The notes beneath the pieces are model-generated. The model did not search any database. It was not told the DNA's origin and saw only the letters and a list, made by a program, of their open reading frames with translations. The position numbers and the translations under genes were made by a program. DNA of 64,000 bases, from NCBI RefSeq assembly GCF_900188035.1, contig NZ_FZNN01000002.1:305115-369114 (forward strand), written 5' to 3'. Every line of letters begins with the position of its first letter. The stretch's first letter is position 1. Source of the DNA: Puniceibacterium sediminis. Its GTDB lineage: Bacteria > Pseudomonadota > Alphaproteobacteria > Rhodobacterales > Rhodobacteraceae. Shown here one piece after another: positions 17,250 to 27,021 of this stretch.

Positions 17250-18344
17250 ATGACTCGTGCGACCTCCACGATCCCGTTCAGCACAATCAAATTCATCGAC
17301 AACATCCCGCGCCTGTCTGATCTGACCGAACGGCTCACGCAGAAGCTCCGCGAGATCCGAATGGAGCTGAACCAGCGTGAACCTGACAGAATGACCGCGG
17401 GAAGAGCGCAGAGCAGATATGATCTAATCACCGACGTCGATACCATCAGGATCAAGCGTCGGGCCATGCGGTATCTTGAGCGCCTGCACAACTCGACAGG
17501 GACTCAACATCTGCCTCAGCGTGACGAGGCGTTATTGACGCCTTTGCGCGGTGGTCTGCCGGTTGCCCGGATTGTGACCGAACATGAGGCGGACGAGATC
17601 GCGGCCGCGCTTCACGCAGAAATGCCCTGGATGGCCCCGGCGACGGAAGTGGTCTGGCATGGCCTGAGAGCTTCCGCTCGGAAGCAGCTGCCCGGCCTCC
17701 GTTTCGATCCACTTGTGTTGGTCGGATCCCCTGGGATCGGCAAGAGCTTCTGGGCGCGCCGCCTTGCGCATCATCTCGAGGTGCCTACCACTTCCATCGA
17801 TGCAACGGGTGAGCCTGCTGCCTTCTCCCTGGTCGGCGCGCAACGCGGCTGGGGCAGCGCGAGCCCGGGCAAGCTGATCCAGACCGTTCTGCGCGAACGG
17901 CACGCCGGCCCCATCGTGATCATCGATGAACTGGAGAAATCCGGGAATGTCCAATCGACTCAGGGATCACGTCACACTCTGACCGATGCCTTGCTACCGC
18001 TTCTGGAGCGGATGACAGCCGAAACCTGGGAATGTCCCTACTATCAAATCCGTGTCGACATGTCTTGGGCGAACTGGGTGATGACTGCCAACAGCCGGTG
18101 GGGGTTGCCCGCGCCTCTGATCAGTCGCTGCATCGTGCTCGATCTGCCGGATCTGACAGGATCGCAGCTGCGGACCTTTATCGAGGCGCAGGGTGCGAAG
18201 CGAAGCCTCCCGCGAGTAGCCATCGATGCCACGTCGGACGCAATCCAGCGGGCGATAGCTGCAGGTCGCACGCCGAGCTTGCGGACGGTCAGTCGAATGT
18301 TGGATCACGTCGAACTTCAGACGCACCGGCAGCTGCTACAATGA
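17250..18344 (+). CDS. AAA-family ATPase (Lon-like NTPase core)
   Basis: 364 residues. A basic N-terminal region is followed by an AAA core: Walker A GSPGIGKS, Walker B IVIIDELEK, sensor-1 VMTANSRW, and arginine-finger region APLISRCIVLDLP. There is no visible protease or nuclease domain. The ATG follows AAAGGACTCCGCC. It is the first cargo gene inside the left end. ATPases like this often serve as remodelling partners in mobile elements; what it acts on here is unknown. It has no obvious operon partner, and a 46-bp palindrome lies 175 bp downstream. Confidence 0.8.
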   Translation: MTRATSTIPFSTIKFIDNIPRLSDLTERLTQKLREIRMELNQREPDRMTAGRAQSRYDLITDVDTIRIKRRAMRYLERLHNSTGTQHLPQRDEALLTPLRGGLPVARIVTEHEADEIAAALHAEMPWMAPATEVVWHGLRASARKQLPGLRFDPLVLVGSPGIGKSFWARRLAHHLEVPTTSIDATGEPAAFSLVGAQRGWGSASPGKLIQTVLRERHAGPIVIIDELEKSGNVQSTQGSRHTLTDALLPLLERMTAETWECPYYQIRVDMSWANWVMTANSRWGLPAPLISRCIVLDLPDLTGSQLRTFIEAQGAKRSLPRVAIDATSDAIQRAIAAGRTPSLRTVSRMLDHVELQTHRQLLQ

Positions 18345-18919
18345 TGCCAGATGAGCACAAGCTGCGCCATGGTGTTCATGGCTGGAAGCCCTCCAGCTTG
18401 GCGCTTCATGGCCAGCTTTCAGTGCTTCGAAATATTTCAAAAGCCCAGCTGTCAGACCGTTCCCAGCCGACATTACAATATCTGGGCGAAAGTGGTTAGA
18501 AAGCAAAGAAAGTATACCTCCGGTATGTTCGGTTGCTTACCGGTAAGCAACCGAACATACCGGAAGCGACCTTGGTATAGATCAAGAAGAAGGTTCCGCC
18601 GCACCTGAGACATATCAGGAGACTGTTTCCGGGCCAACATGGACCAATGAAGCTGCGCGGGCGACTGCCCGACACAAGGGCGGATTTCTGACACAATGGG
18701 CGGATTGCGGTCGTTCGCTGCGGCCTGCACCAATGGCAGGAAACTGGAACATCATTGCCAGTGTTTCAGCAGACCCAGACCAAAGCCCATACTTGGCTCC
18801 TTCACCGAAAGAATTCATGCTCGTGTCAGCTTTAGGTTGAAGGCAGCCATTAAGGCGAAGATAGTGAGAACGGCGCGCATTACACTTCTTTTCTAGTTTG
18901 GCAGAATAGGCTTAGATTA
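18345..18919. other. Gene-free spacer after the AAA ATPase gene
   Basis: No convincing gene. It contains the 46-bp palindrome listed separately and, at 18660-18760, a stretch with TTCGCTGCGG-like sequence that recurs in other gene-free gaps. Confidence 0.5.
18519..18564. repeat. 46-bp perfect palindrome
   Basis: Every base pairs with its mirror across the centre, which reads GCTTACCGGTAAGC; the outer arms begin TCCGGTATGTTCGG. There is no loop, so it can form a cruciform or a long hairpin RNA. It lies in a gene-free gap. It could be a head-to-head junction of two identical ends, a recombination site, or a dimeric protein site. Confidence 0.9.
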
Positions 18920-21900
18920 ATGGTTTCTTTCCTAGAGATTTCACCGGAACAAATCCAACGCCTAGACGAGCACTTGCTAGTGGAGCTACTCCGCAGGCTT
19001 GCTAAAGCTGAAATGTTGAAGAATGGCCTCCCATTGAGGGATGTGAATGTCCCAACGCAAATACACATACCCGACGGAGGCGAAGACGGACGCGTCTCGT
19101 GGAGCGGGGGTGTAAACGAGACAGACTACCTGCCCAGTAGGCATACGATTTTTCAATGTAAAAGAAGTGATCCTGGTCCCGCCGGCTGCAAGAAAGAAAC
19201 TTGGAAAAAGGGAACAGGAACCGCGGACAGTCCGGCTGAACTAAACGAGGCACTGGAAGACGCCTTAGTTGCAAGCGGATCCTACATTATCGTTACTGGC
19301 AGCGCCGTAGTCGGCACCAAAGTTACGGCTCGGGTCAACAAAATCGAAGAAGGCATAAGGGCCGCAGGTAAAAACCCGGATTTGTTGTCAAGTATTCGGA
19401 TTTATGACGCCAATAAGTTATCTGACTGGACATCCACTCACCCGGCAATTGCGTTGTGGCTAAACGGCATTTTGCAAGAAGTCGACCTTGGTGGCCTGCA
19501 GTCATTTGATCTATGGTCTCAAGATGGCGACATATCGCAGGTGGCGTTCCAGACCACCGAAGAACCACGCTTCCGCCTGACAGGAAACGCCGCCCGAGCT
19601 TTAAGATCTGAGTTAGGAATCGATCAAGAAACGATCAATTTTGAGCTGCTTCAGGCAGCAATTGAACACTTCTTCGCCTCCGGTCAAAATTCCGTTCGTG
19701 TTGTTGGTCCGTCAGGTTTTGGTAAGACACGCGTCGTTCATGAACTATTCTCGAAGTCATATGATGACTGCCCAACACTCGATACTTCGTCAGTGGTATT
19801 TTGCGAATTTGAAGATGTTTCTCAACGTCTTGGCAGCCTTGCCTTGAATTTGGTCTCGAGCGGAGCCGAAAGCGTCCTGATCGTCGATGATTGTCCTGAC
19901 AGTTCTCACACCGACTTGTTCAGAAAAGCTCAAAGACAGGGGTCCAGAGTTAAGCTGATCACTTTGAACGTGGAAACGCGGTCTCAGGGAGTCCATGGGA
20001 ACCTTGTCATCGAACTACTGCCCGCTTCAGATGACCTTATTAGCAGGATTGTAGAGGGCAGTCCCTATCCTAATGCAAAGAATGACATTGGCTTCATTCG
20101 GGACCTAGCTCAAGGTTTTCCCAGAATGGCTCTTGTGGCAGCAGAAGCGGCGGAGAACGGTGACGCAGCGCTAGTTTCGGTTGATGCATTGGTGGATCGG
20201 ATTGTCTGGGGGAAAGATAAGGAGGATGCAGAAGCCCTTCGAGCGCTGCAATTTTTAAGCCTATTTACACTTGTCGGAGTGGAAGGAGATAGGCAATTTG
20301 AACTGGCGCAATTGGCAAGCTTTATGGAAGCATCAGCCAAAGAAGTTTTTCGAAGTTTGGCAGTCTTTGGTGATCGCGGTATTGTTGGGAGAGTGGGGGA
20401 CTTTGCAGAAGCGCGTCCACAGCCACTGGCGGTAAGGCTAGCGGTTCAATTGCTTGACACCTCGCCAGATGGAGAACTTACCCGGCTATTTGAGAACATC
20501 GACACCGAGTTGCGTTTCAGATTGCTTGGGAGGTTGAGGTGGCTAAGCTTCGATCATCGTGTTGCTGGTCTTGCGTTAAGCATTGTCGAAACAGTTATCC
20601 CCAATATCGATGCGCTCAACACAGACGAAGGTTCCAAATTCATGGATCGGCTAGTTCATCTGGAACCCGATCTGGCAATGGTTACGTTTGAGAAATTCCT
20701 TTCACACTTGTCAATCGATGAGCTCCTGGCGTTCAGAGACGGTCGCCGCAATACAGTTTGGGCGTTAGAGAAGCTTGTTTTTCGGGATGAGAGTTTTGAG
20801 CAGGCGGCCCATCTATTGCTGAAACTAGCTGCGGCGGAGAACGAAAATTGGGGGAACAATGCTCACGGTCAATTTGTTGGACTGTTTCAACTGCATCTAT
20901 CAGGCACTGAGGTTGAACCAACAAGACGACTAGCGATCTTAGATGCTGGGCTGAAGCATGAAGATGCCAGAGTAAGGTCGGTTTGTATCGATGCGCTCGG
21001 CAAGATGCTGGATACGGGGCACTTTTCAAGGTCTGGTGGCAACGAACGGATTGGTGCAGAACCAGCCCTCCAAGACTGGCAACCCGCAATCTATCAAGAT
21101 ATTTTCGATTTCTATAACGCAGCGATTGATCGACTTACAGATATCGCGTTGGATGCGAACGTCGAGACGTATGAAAAGGCTACTTCGCATCTTGGAGGCA
21201 ATATTCGTGGGTTGCTTTCGTACCCCGATATTTTCGATAATCTACGAAGCCAAGTAACGAGGGTTATTGAGAAAAATCCTGAATGGACCAAGCCAATCAA
21301 GTCGATAAACCAATGGTTTTTCTTCGACAGCAAAGAAGCTCCGACGGATTATGTCACTCAAGTGCGTGACTGGTATGACGAGTTGTTTCCAGACTCCAAA
21401 GTGGACCAGCTGTTGCTTTTGTCTGGAGGGTGGCCCGGCGACTTCCACGATATTGGTGTCCCGTATGACCCTGAGAGCGACACAGACCATGAGTATGCAA
21501 TAAATCGCATTCGCGAGATTGTCTCCACTCTTTCAAGAGATGCGAAAGACAACTCAGAGTTAGTTGGCAAGATTGTCCGTGGTGAATTCAACAGTGCTTG
21601 GGCGCTTGGATATGCACTGGCCAGTCATGTTGAGGATCCCGAAGCATTGATGGGTTTGGCTTGTGAGGCGCTTTCCCCCCCGACAGAAACGGTAATATGC
21701 CTAAAAACATTTTGTGGCATGATATCTGGGGGCTTTAGTCGATCTCGCGATGTCGGAATGGCCAGCTTGGAGATTTCTTTGAACGCGCCTGAACTAGACG
21801 GTCACGCCATTTCGTTGATTTCAGCGGCTCAAATGGATTCTGAAATTGCATCACGCGTTGCCCAGTTAGTTACGGATGGTCTGTGCGACCCACGACATGC

Positions 21901-22810
21901 TGCGACGCTGAGTTGCGGCCGCGGCTTTGATGATCATGACTTCGAGACTATCCTGCCGCTCGCAGATGCAATCAAACAAACCGGACCGCAGGGAATATGG
22001 TCCGCCTTGGACTTGGTTTTTATGTACAGATACGGACAACCCGAAAGCTTTGTGGAAAAAGCATCTTATGTGAAGGAGCTTTGCTCTCATCCTGACATTT
22101 TCTCCGTTGAGGCCATCGGGGTAATGGACGCCCATCATTGGAAAAAGAGCATTGAAAAACTCTTTAGTTCGGATCAGGTGGACAACGCGCTCGTGGAAGC
22201 CCTTTGTGATCGCTCGCTGGAACTGGCAACCAAAGCGGAACATGACGTTCAGCTGGAAATGGATGATGCAGCGTGCAAGGTTTTATTACTCGCTGTGCAG
22301 TACGATCCCGCCTTAGTGTGGAACAAAGTGCTGGTAGCATTTGACAATGCAGATGCCCTAACAGAATGGCGGTTACATAACCTACTAAAAGGTTCGGATC
22401 GAACGCCCGGTCAAGCTGGAATTCTGAATGATCTCCCCGAGGAAATTTATCTGAATTGGATAAGTGAGAAGCCCAACGAGCGGCTTGAATTCGTGCTTGA
22501 ATGGGTCGAGTTGGTCGAAAAAGGAGACGAGAGCAGTCTCTTTTGGACTGCCCAGTTTATTTCGTTGATCGAAACCTATGCATCCGACGTTTCTCAGCTT
22601 GGAGGAATCTATAGCAGATTGCTTTCCGGTGTAAGTTGGGGTCCGTTTTCTTCTCGATTAAAACCCCTATTTCCGCTTTTTGAGAGCCTTAGGAACAACC
22701 AAAACCCAATAGTTAGAAAATGGGCCAACGACTGCGTCCGGAGCCTAACCACAAGTATTGTGCAAGAAGAAAGAAGGGAAGCAAATCGGGAAGCAGAGCT
22801 ACGAGGATAG
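18920..22810 (+). CDS. Nuclease-STAND NTPase, probable Avs-like antiviral sensor
   Basis: 1296 residues in three parts. Residues 1-100 look like a PD-(D/E)xK (Mrr/Cap4-like) nuclease: DGGEDGRVSW at about 52-61 and FQCK at 78-81. Residues 250-550 hold a P-loop NTPase with Walker A GPSGFGKT (263-270), Walker B SVLIVDDC (about 318-325) and a STAND-style helical region. The rest (about 750 residues) is helical repeat sequence that would act as a ligand sensor. This layout matches antiviral STAND (Avs) proteins, which bind a phage protein, oligomerise and cut DNA. The assignment is by architecture only. The gene stands alone, and its base composition is more AT-rich than the core genome. Confidence 0.75.
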   Translation: MVSFLEISPEQIQRLDEHLLVELLRRLAKAEMLKNGLPLRDVNVPTQIHIPDGGEDGRVSWSGGVNETDYLPSRHTIFQCKRSDPGPAGCKKETWKKGTGTADSPAELNEALEDALVASGSYIIVTGSAVVGTKVTARVNKIEEGIRAAGKNPDLLSSIRIYDANKLSDWTSTHPAIALWLNGILQEVDLGGLQSFDLWSQDGDISQVAFQTTEEPRFRLTGNAARALRSELGIDQETINFELLQAAIEHFFASGQNSVRVVGPSGFGKTRVVHELFSKSYDDCPTLDTSSVVFCEFEDVSQRLGSLALNLVSSGAESVLIVDDCPDSSHTDLFRKAQRQGSRVKLITLNVETRSQGVHGNLVIELLPASDDLISRIVEGSPYPNAKNDIGFIRDLAQGFPRMALVAAEAAENGDAALVSVDALVDRIVWGKDKEDAEALRALQFLSLFTLVGVEGDRQFELAQLASFMEASAKEVFRSLAVFGDRGIVGRVGDFAEARPQPLAVRLAVQLLDTSPDGELTRLFENIDTELRFRLLGRLRWLSFDHRVAGLALSIVETVIPNIDALNTDEGSKFMDRLVHLEPDLAMVTFEKFLSHLSIDELLAFRDGRRNTVWALEKLVFRDESFEQAAHLLLKLAAAENENWGNNAHGQFVGLFQLHLSGTEVEPTRRLAILDAGLKHEDARVRSVCIDALGKMLDTGHFSRSGGNERIGAEPALQDWQPAIYQDIFDFYNAAIDRLTDIALDANVETYEKATSHLGGNIRGLLSYPDIFDNLRSQVTRVIEKNPEWTKPIKSINQWFFFDSKEAPTDYVTQVRDWYDELFPDSKVDQLLLLSGGWPGDFHDIGVPYDPESDTDHEYAINRIREIVSTLSRDAKDNSELVGKIVRGEFNSAWALGYALASHVEDPEALMGLACEALSPPTETVICLKTFCGMISGGFSRSRDVGMASLEISLNAPELDGHAISLISAAQMDSEIASRVAQLVTDGLCDPRHAATLSCGRGFDDHDFETILPLADAIKQTGPQGIWSALDLVFMYRYGQPESFVEKASYVKELCSHPDIFSVEAIGVMDAHHWKKSIEKLFSSDQVDNALVEALCDRSLELATKAEHDVQLEMDDAACKVLLLAVQYDPALVWNKVLVAFDNADALTEWRLHNLLKGSDRTPGQAGILNDLPEEIYLNWISEKPNERLEFVLEWVELVEKGDESSLFWTAQFISLIETYASDVSQLGGIYSRLLSGVSWGPFSSRLKPLFPLFESLRNNQNPIVRKWANDCVRSLTTSIVQEERREANREAELRG

Positions 22811-22899
22811 CATTTCTTAGATATATCATGTCTGCTTTTGAGGCCGAAGCGGCTACACCCCCTTTGGTGTTTGAATGGCAGGAAAGGTGAAGGATTTCT

Positions 22900-23060
22900 G
22901 ATGTGGGTCGCGGCGGAACGTTGCGCACTGGCGCGTCCACGACCCGCGTTGGAAAACCTTCACCGTAGCGGACCTTGACCGATCCAGACGATGCCGCATC
23001 GCAGACCACAAGATCAACAGGATTGATGAGCTGCTCCCTTGGAACTATGAAAGTTGCAAG
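22900..23060 (+). pseudogene. IS66-family transposase C-terminal remnant
   Basis: One frame reads RIADHKINRIDELLPWNY (about 22992-23045), the distinctive C-terminus of IS66 TnpC, preceded by a weaker WKTFTVADLD-like piece. The rest of the transposase is missing. It marks an old insertion between two cargo genes. Confidence 0.7.
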
Positions 23061-23158
23061 GGGAGCTTACGATGCTCCCGGCAATGCGCTTGATAGAAAA
23101 TACCCTCCGTATTCGCCTTACACCCCAAGGAGGGCGAAGTTTTAGAAAGGTCAAAGCT

Positions 23159-23491
23159 ATGTTTTTTGGACGCCGAAAAAAATGGAACGGACAGGTCGCA
23201 ACTTTCCTTCCAACCTTTGGTTTAGATATCGAGACAGTCGGCCATATGGCGGCTTTAGAAGCGCTTGATTTAGTCTATCCTAAAGGTTTCAGCGCAGAGG
23301 AAGGCTCTCTCTATCTCGCTTATCTAAGCTATTCTACATTCGTTAAAGAGCACGACCAAAGGGCGGTAGACCTAAAAGAGCGTATCACCCACGCTGAAAA
23401 CACTTGGATAGCATCGGGTCGGGTTAATCCAACCAATGTCATAGCCTGGCAAGATAAAGCGCGGTCTTGGGAACAAGACTTACTCAAATGA
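23159..23491 (+). CDS. Hypothetical protein
   Basis: 110 residues from the ATG at 23159, preceded by AGAAAGG. It is soluble and mixed alpha/beta in appearance: FGLDIETVGHMAALEALDLV, then EHDQRAVDLKERITHAENTW. No motif or family recognised. A longer in-frame extension to 23054 runs into the IS66 remnant and is not preferred. It is the only intact gene between the STAND gene and the PIN-domain gene. Confidence 0.5.
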   Translation: MFFGRRKKWNGQVATFLPTFGLDIETVGHMAALEALDLVYPKGFSAEEGSLYLAYLSYSTFVKEHDQRAVDLKERITHAENTWIASGRVNPTNVIAWQDKARSWEQDLLK

Positions 23492-23696
23492 TACAAGTTT
23501 TTGGTGGCCTCGTTTGGTTCATTATCGGCCCATAACCGACGTCCGTCGGAAGGGTTGTCGCTACGGTGCGGCATCCACGAACCGGTCATTCAGGGCATCA
23601 TGCAGCACGGCTTGCGGCGTGGTAGGCCAACCGAAGAAACCCTACTGACAACCAAGCGTATTGGCTTCGATTAGCGATAGGGAGGCAGTCCTTACG

Positions 23697-25637
23697 TCAC
23701 TCCTGGAACTTTATTTCTGTATGCGGACCCCAAGAAATGAATTTCAGGTGAGACAGATCTTTAACCCCTTCCCACTCGGGGACAAATTCAATGCAAGAAA
23801 TCAGAGTGGAGAAGTGTGCTGCAATCTGTTCCTTCATGTCTCTCTCCGAGCACTCCTGCGGGAGGCTGTCATATGAATAGTCATCCTCATCCGGCTCCAC
23901 CAAATCAATCCCACGAAGTTTCAACCCGACAATTTTTCCTTCAGCCTCTTCAAGAGTGAAAATATCAGCCTCAATGGAAGCACCAGGAAGCTTCAAGAAT
24001 TTCTGCGAATCTGTTCCTATTTTCTGGCGAAGCCATTCGGCGACTACGGCAAACCTATGAGATTGCGCAACAATAAATATGGGAGAAATAAATTCATCCT
24101 TGGGGTGAGCCCTAATCAAACCATTTGAGTCGAAATACGCCTCGAATGCAACGCCAGCATAAAAAATCTCAGCTTGAGGGAATGGCTTCCCAGAAAGATA
24201 GCGATCCAAGCCGTCCAGCAATTTCATGGCTGAGTTCGAGTTGCCACAGGCAGCTTGGTATACGTTCCGGCCCAACACAAAAATTCCGTCGCATGAGGGT
24301 TGCCGCTCCGCCAAAACGGCCGACACCTTGCCGATAGCTGGATTCTGCGTATACCAGCTGTACGTCCTTAGAGCCCTAATTATTGGATCAGGAGTACCTT
24401 CCCCACCTTCAGCAACGTAGGTGGCATCCTTCAATGCCTCTTCAGAGAGGCTGTCCAAGATCACACGCAAATCGGCGTCTTCTTCTTGCTCGTCAGCTTC
24501 AGTGAGAATTTCTTCAGTAGGCTGCGCTTCGGCAACGAACTCTGGTTTCTCGTCTTCCTGCACTTTAAATTCAGGCTCTTCTACAGCAGGGGCAGCCTCC
24601 TCCTCCTCGCCGTTTTCATCGTGAGATCGATCATTCTTCTGCTCTGGATGTTCAACTTCCTTAACTCGAGCGTCCTCTGCCTCTTGCTCGATCTGAACTG
24701 CCCTTGCGAGTTGCTGAACCGACTTCGCATCTCCTCTGGAACTGATTAACTGAACAAGTTGAGGAATGGTGAGTATGTATAGCTCTTCTATTCCAGAAGT
24801 TAGCGCTATTTCTGCAGACAAGGTGGGGTGCGGGCAGGTAACCACCTTTGGTTTCGCGCTATTATTGCGTACCTTCCCGTCATAATCTTTGTACCTTTGG
24901 GGCGAAAATACCCAGTCTGGCTTTCCATCATGCGTGATAATAATCACTTTCTGGATTTGCTCTTTGGACAAGGTGTCTCTGAGAATTTCCTGCCAAAATA
25001 CTAAGTCGCCAAAACGGTTTGCTCCGCTTCCCCCGACTTCCCCATCATCGCCTTTTTTCCTACTATCCTGATATCCAGGTGGAACTCTACCTTCGCTTCT
25101 GGAACCGAACTCTCTCTGGGCTGTGGGGATGTCAGGAAAAGCGCCGCGCAGAGCTATTCTCTCAAAGAAAGGGAGGATGTCTTCCTCCACCTTCGCGGTA
25201 TCGACTTCCTTCATTACCTTCAAAGCCCTAATTAGCTTTTTCTTTGCATCATCGAGGAAGTCCAAATACTGCGACCTTCCACCGAATGCCTTTCGGACCG
25301 CCAAGTCATCATCGACAAAAAGTGAGGCAGACTCTGTCAGGGACTCCAGCTCTTTTTCAATAGACGTTATTTTGGGCCGCGCTGGAAATAGGACGTCTGG
25401 CGCTCCCCTGTGCTTGTGCAGCTCATGTAAACTCCATATCGGAATATGAACCTTCCCGCTCAGTCCTCCAGCTGAAGCCCAGTCCATAAACTCCCTGCGC
25501 GCACCAGACGAGAGTCGATACATCCAGACTAGTGACGACGTGTCCAAGTATATTGCTGTATGGCTCGGGTGCGACAATGCTTCTAGCACCGCGTCATCTT
25601 GAGCTTCTCTGTCGAAGGGGTCTCGAGGGATTATCAC
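23697..25637 (-). CDS. PIN-like nuclease domain protein (PIN_8 type) with acidic linker
   Basis: 646 residues from a GTG preceded by GGAG. The N-terminal half is a PIN-like domain: AIYLDTSSLVWMYRL (acidic residue near 32), LHELHKHRG, GDLVFWQEIL, and VIIITHDGKPDW, the order seen in PIN_8 proteins. A Glu-rich disordered segment (about residues 320-400) follows, then a C-terminal domain of no recognised family. PIN_8 proteins occur often in defence islands and are predicted RNases. The target is unknown. There is no adjacent antitoxin-like gene. Confidence 0.72.
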   Translation of the reverse strand: MIIPRDPFDREAQDDAVLEALSHPSHTAIYLDTSSLVWMYRLSSGARREFMDWASAGGLSGKVHIPIWSLHELHKHRGAPDVLFPARPKITSIEKELESLTESASLFVDDDLAVRKAFGGRSQYLDFLDDAKKKLIRALKVMKEVDTAKVEEDILPFFERIALRGAFPDIPTAQREFGSRSEGRVPPGYQDSRKKGDDGEVGGSGANRFGDLVFWQEILRDTLSKEQIQKVIIITHDGKPDWVFSPQRYKDYDGKVRNNSAKPKVVTCPHPTLSAEIALTSGIEELYILTIPQLVQLISSRGDAKSVQQLARAVQIEQEAEDARVKEVEHPEQKNDRSHDENGEEEEAAPAVEEPEFKVQEDEKPEFVAEAQPTEEILTEADEQEEDADLRVILDSLSEEALKDATYVAEGGEGTPDPIIRALRTYSWYTQNPAIGKVSAVLAERQPSCDGIFVLGRNVYQAACGNSNSAMKLLDGLDRYLSGKPFPQAEIFYAGVAFEAYFDSNGLIRAHPKDEFISPIFIVAQSHRFAVVAEWLRQKIGTDSQKFLKLPGASIEADIFTLEEAEGKIVGLKLRGIDLVEPDEDDYSYDSLPQECSERDMKEQIAAHFSTLISCIEFVPEWEGVKDLSHLKFISWGPHTEIKFQE

Positions 25638-25838
25638 AAATACTGCTCCGATCTCTGTTAGGCGCAGACATTTTCGACGCCCGACCGCTCAGCACTACTT
25701 AATCTTCGTTCTCAAAGCGCAGCAAGGGCTTGGGGGGATCTTGTGGGTGCCTTGTGGCGCATCAAATTGCGTTGGGATGCTTCTAATATTGCGTTTCAGG
25801 TATCATTCCACGGCGAAGCGGCGACCTCGCGATAATGT

Positions 25839-26213
25839 TTAGCTTATTGCAGGCTTACCACGAAGGGAGAAGCAGCGCGACCGTCCGCTATCTTCGTATT
25901 CCGTTGAAAAACTCGGCCCGGTGGACCTCTTCGCACAGCCGACGTTCCGAACGGATACCCATGATGTAGCCAACCAGCAGCATCCGCCCTCTCGGGACAT
26001 TGCTGCACAATGCCCTGCCGGGTGACAGATCATCAGTTCGGGATCAACCGACGGTCGCCCAGTGGAGCTGTAGAACGGTGCCAGATGCTGCCGGATCCCG
26101 GCCAGATCGACAAACCGGTCCACCGCCCGGAGCATGTGGTCGGCCGGGACATGTGTCTCGATCGAGAACTCGTAGAACAGAGCGCTCTGCGCTTGCTGTC
26201 GGGATCCCATCAT
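25839..26213 (-). pseudogene. IS1182-family transposase N-terminal fragment
   Basis: ALFYEFSIETHVPADHMLRA, then RFVDLAGIRQHLAPFYSSTG and RPSVDPELMI, are the standard IS1182 transposase opening. After that the frame shifts, and the remaining about 50 residues do not match. The catalytic domain is absent. Confidence 0.85.
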
Positions 26214-26371
26214 CGCCGCTCACCTCCACCTGCCACATGGAAATTGAATCAGCGCTCAGGGCTTCACGCAAGCAGAGTTTTTCAACAAAATAGGCTGGAA
26301 CCGGTCATCCGCTGCGCTTGGCACGAACGGCAGGAGTGGGCCGATCGATGCGGTGGACACTCCCACGTAAA

Positions 26372-26674
26372 TCAGGGCAGGTCGCCATGGGTAATGACAA
26401 GATCGTGATGTCCCCCGCAGGCTTCAACGTACCTGCTGATGGAATCGAGGCTGGGCACAGGTCCGCTAAGGGCCTCCATACGGGCAATCGTCGGCTCTTT
26501 CATATCCGAGTTTCGAGCCACATCGGCCTGGGTCATGCCGACCGCGTCCCTCAGGACACGGAGTTTCATGGCGATCTCGCGCTTGTGGACATTCTTTGCC
26601 TGCCGTTTGACCACATCGGGACGCGCGTCGCGTATTCTCTGGTGAAACGTTCTGGTAGCAGTGGTCATTGTCAT
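26372..26674 (-). CDS. Xre-family helix-turn-helix protein (antitoxin-like)
   Basis: 100 residues. A basic N-terminal tail precedes an Xre-type DNA-binding domain (KLRVLRDAVGMTQADVARNS, then EPTIARMEALSGPVPSLDSI). Small solo proteins like this are often HigA-type antitoxins that repress their own promoter. The toxin position upstream on the same strand (26690-26938) holds only a broken frame, so it may be an orphan antitoxin. Confidence 0.78.
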   Translation of the reverse strand: MTMTTATRTFHQRIRDARPDVVKRQAKNVHKREIAMKLRVLRDAVGMTQADVARNSDMKEPTIARMEALSGPVPSLDSISRYVEACGGHHDLVITHGDLP

Positions 26675-27021
26675 GTCTCACAGAATGGGTTGATCAATTC
26701 GAACTGCCGGAACACAAGGGATGCGCCCTGATTACTGCTTTAGTCCGATGTCGCGATCACGCCGTCCAGCCATCTCGACCGGGAAGAATTCCGCCTGTCG
26801 ATCGACAGGATGATCCTCGACTCCACTCATTCCAGCAGATGAATGGCATCGACCTCGTAGCGATCGACAAGCATTTCGCATAGATCAAGGCTTACCGTCT
26901 TCGCACCCGGGAACCGGTGCAATACTGAAGATGGTCATGGTGCTCCCAACGCTCCCTATATAGCAAATGTGTTATCAAAATTCAAGATCAGGTAAGGCTG
27001 TGAGGCACAGTCATCCGGGCG
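26675..27021 (-). other. Decayed small gene upstream of the Xre gene, with its promoter
   Basis: An ATG at 26938 begins MTIFSIAPVPGCEDGKP and then stops. Other frames continue with gene-like pieces (CEMLVDRYEVDAIHLLE; DGVIATSD) broken by stops. This could be the wreck of a toxin gene. No family recognised. Confidence 0.35.
26957..26985 (-). promoter_or_regulatory. Sigma70-like promoter before the Xre unit
   Basis: On the minus strand, TTGAAT, a 17-bp spacer, and TATATA (plus-strand 26980-26985 and 26957-26962), 18 bp before the ATG of the decayed gene. It probably also drives the Xre gene. Confidence 0.55.
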
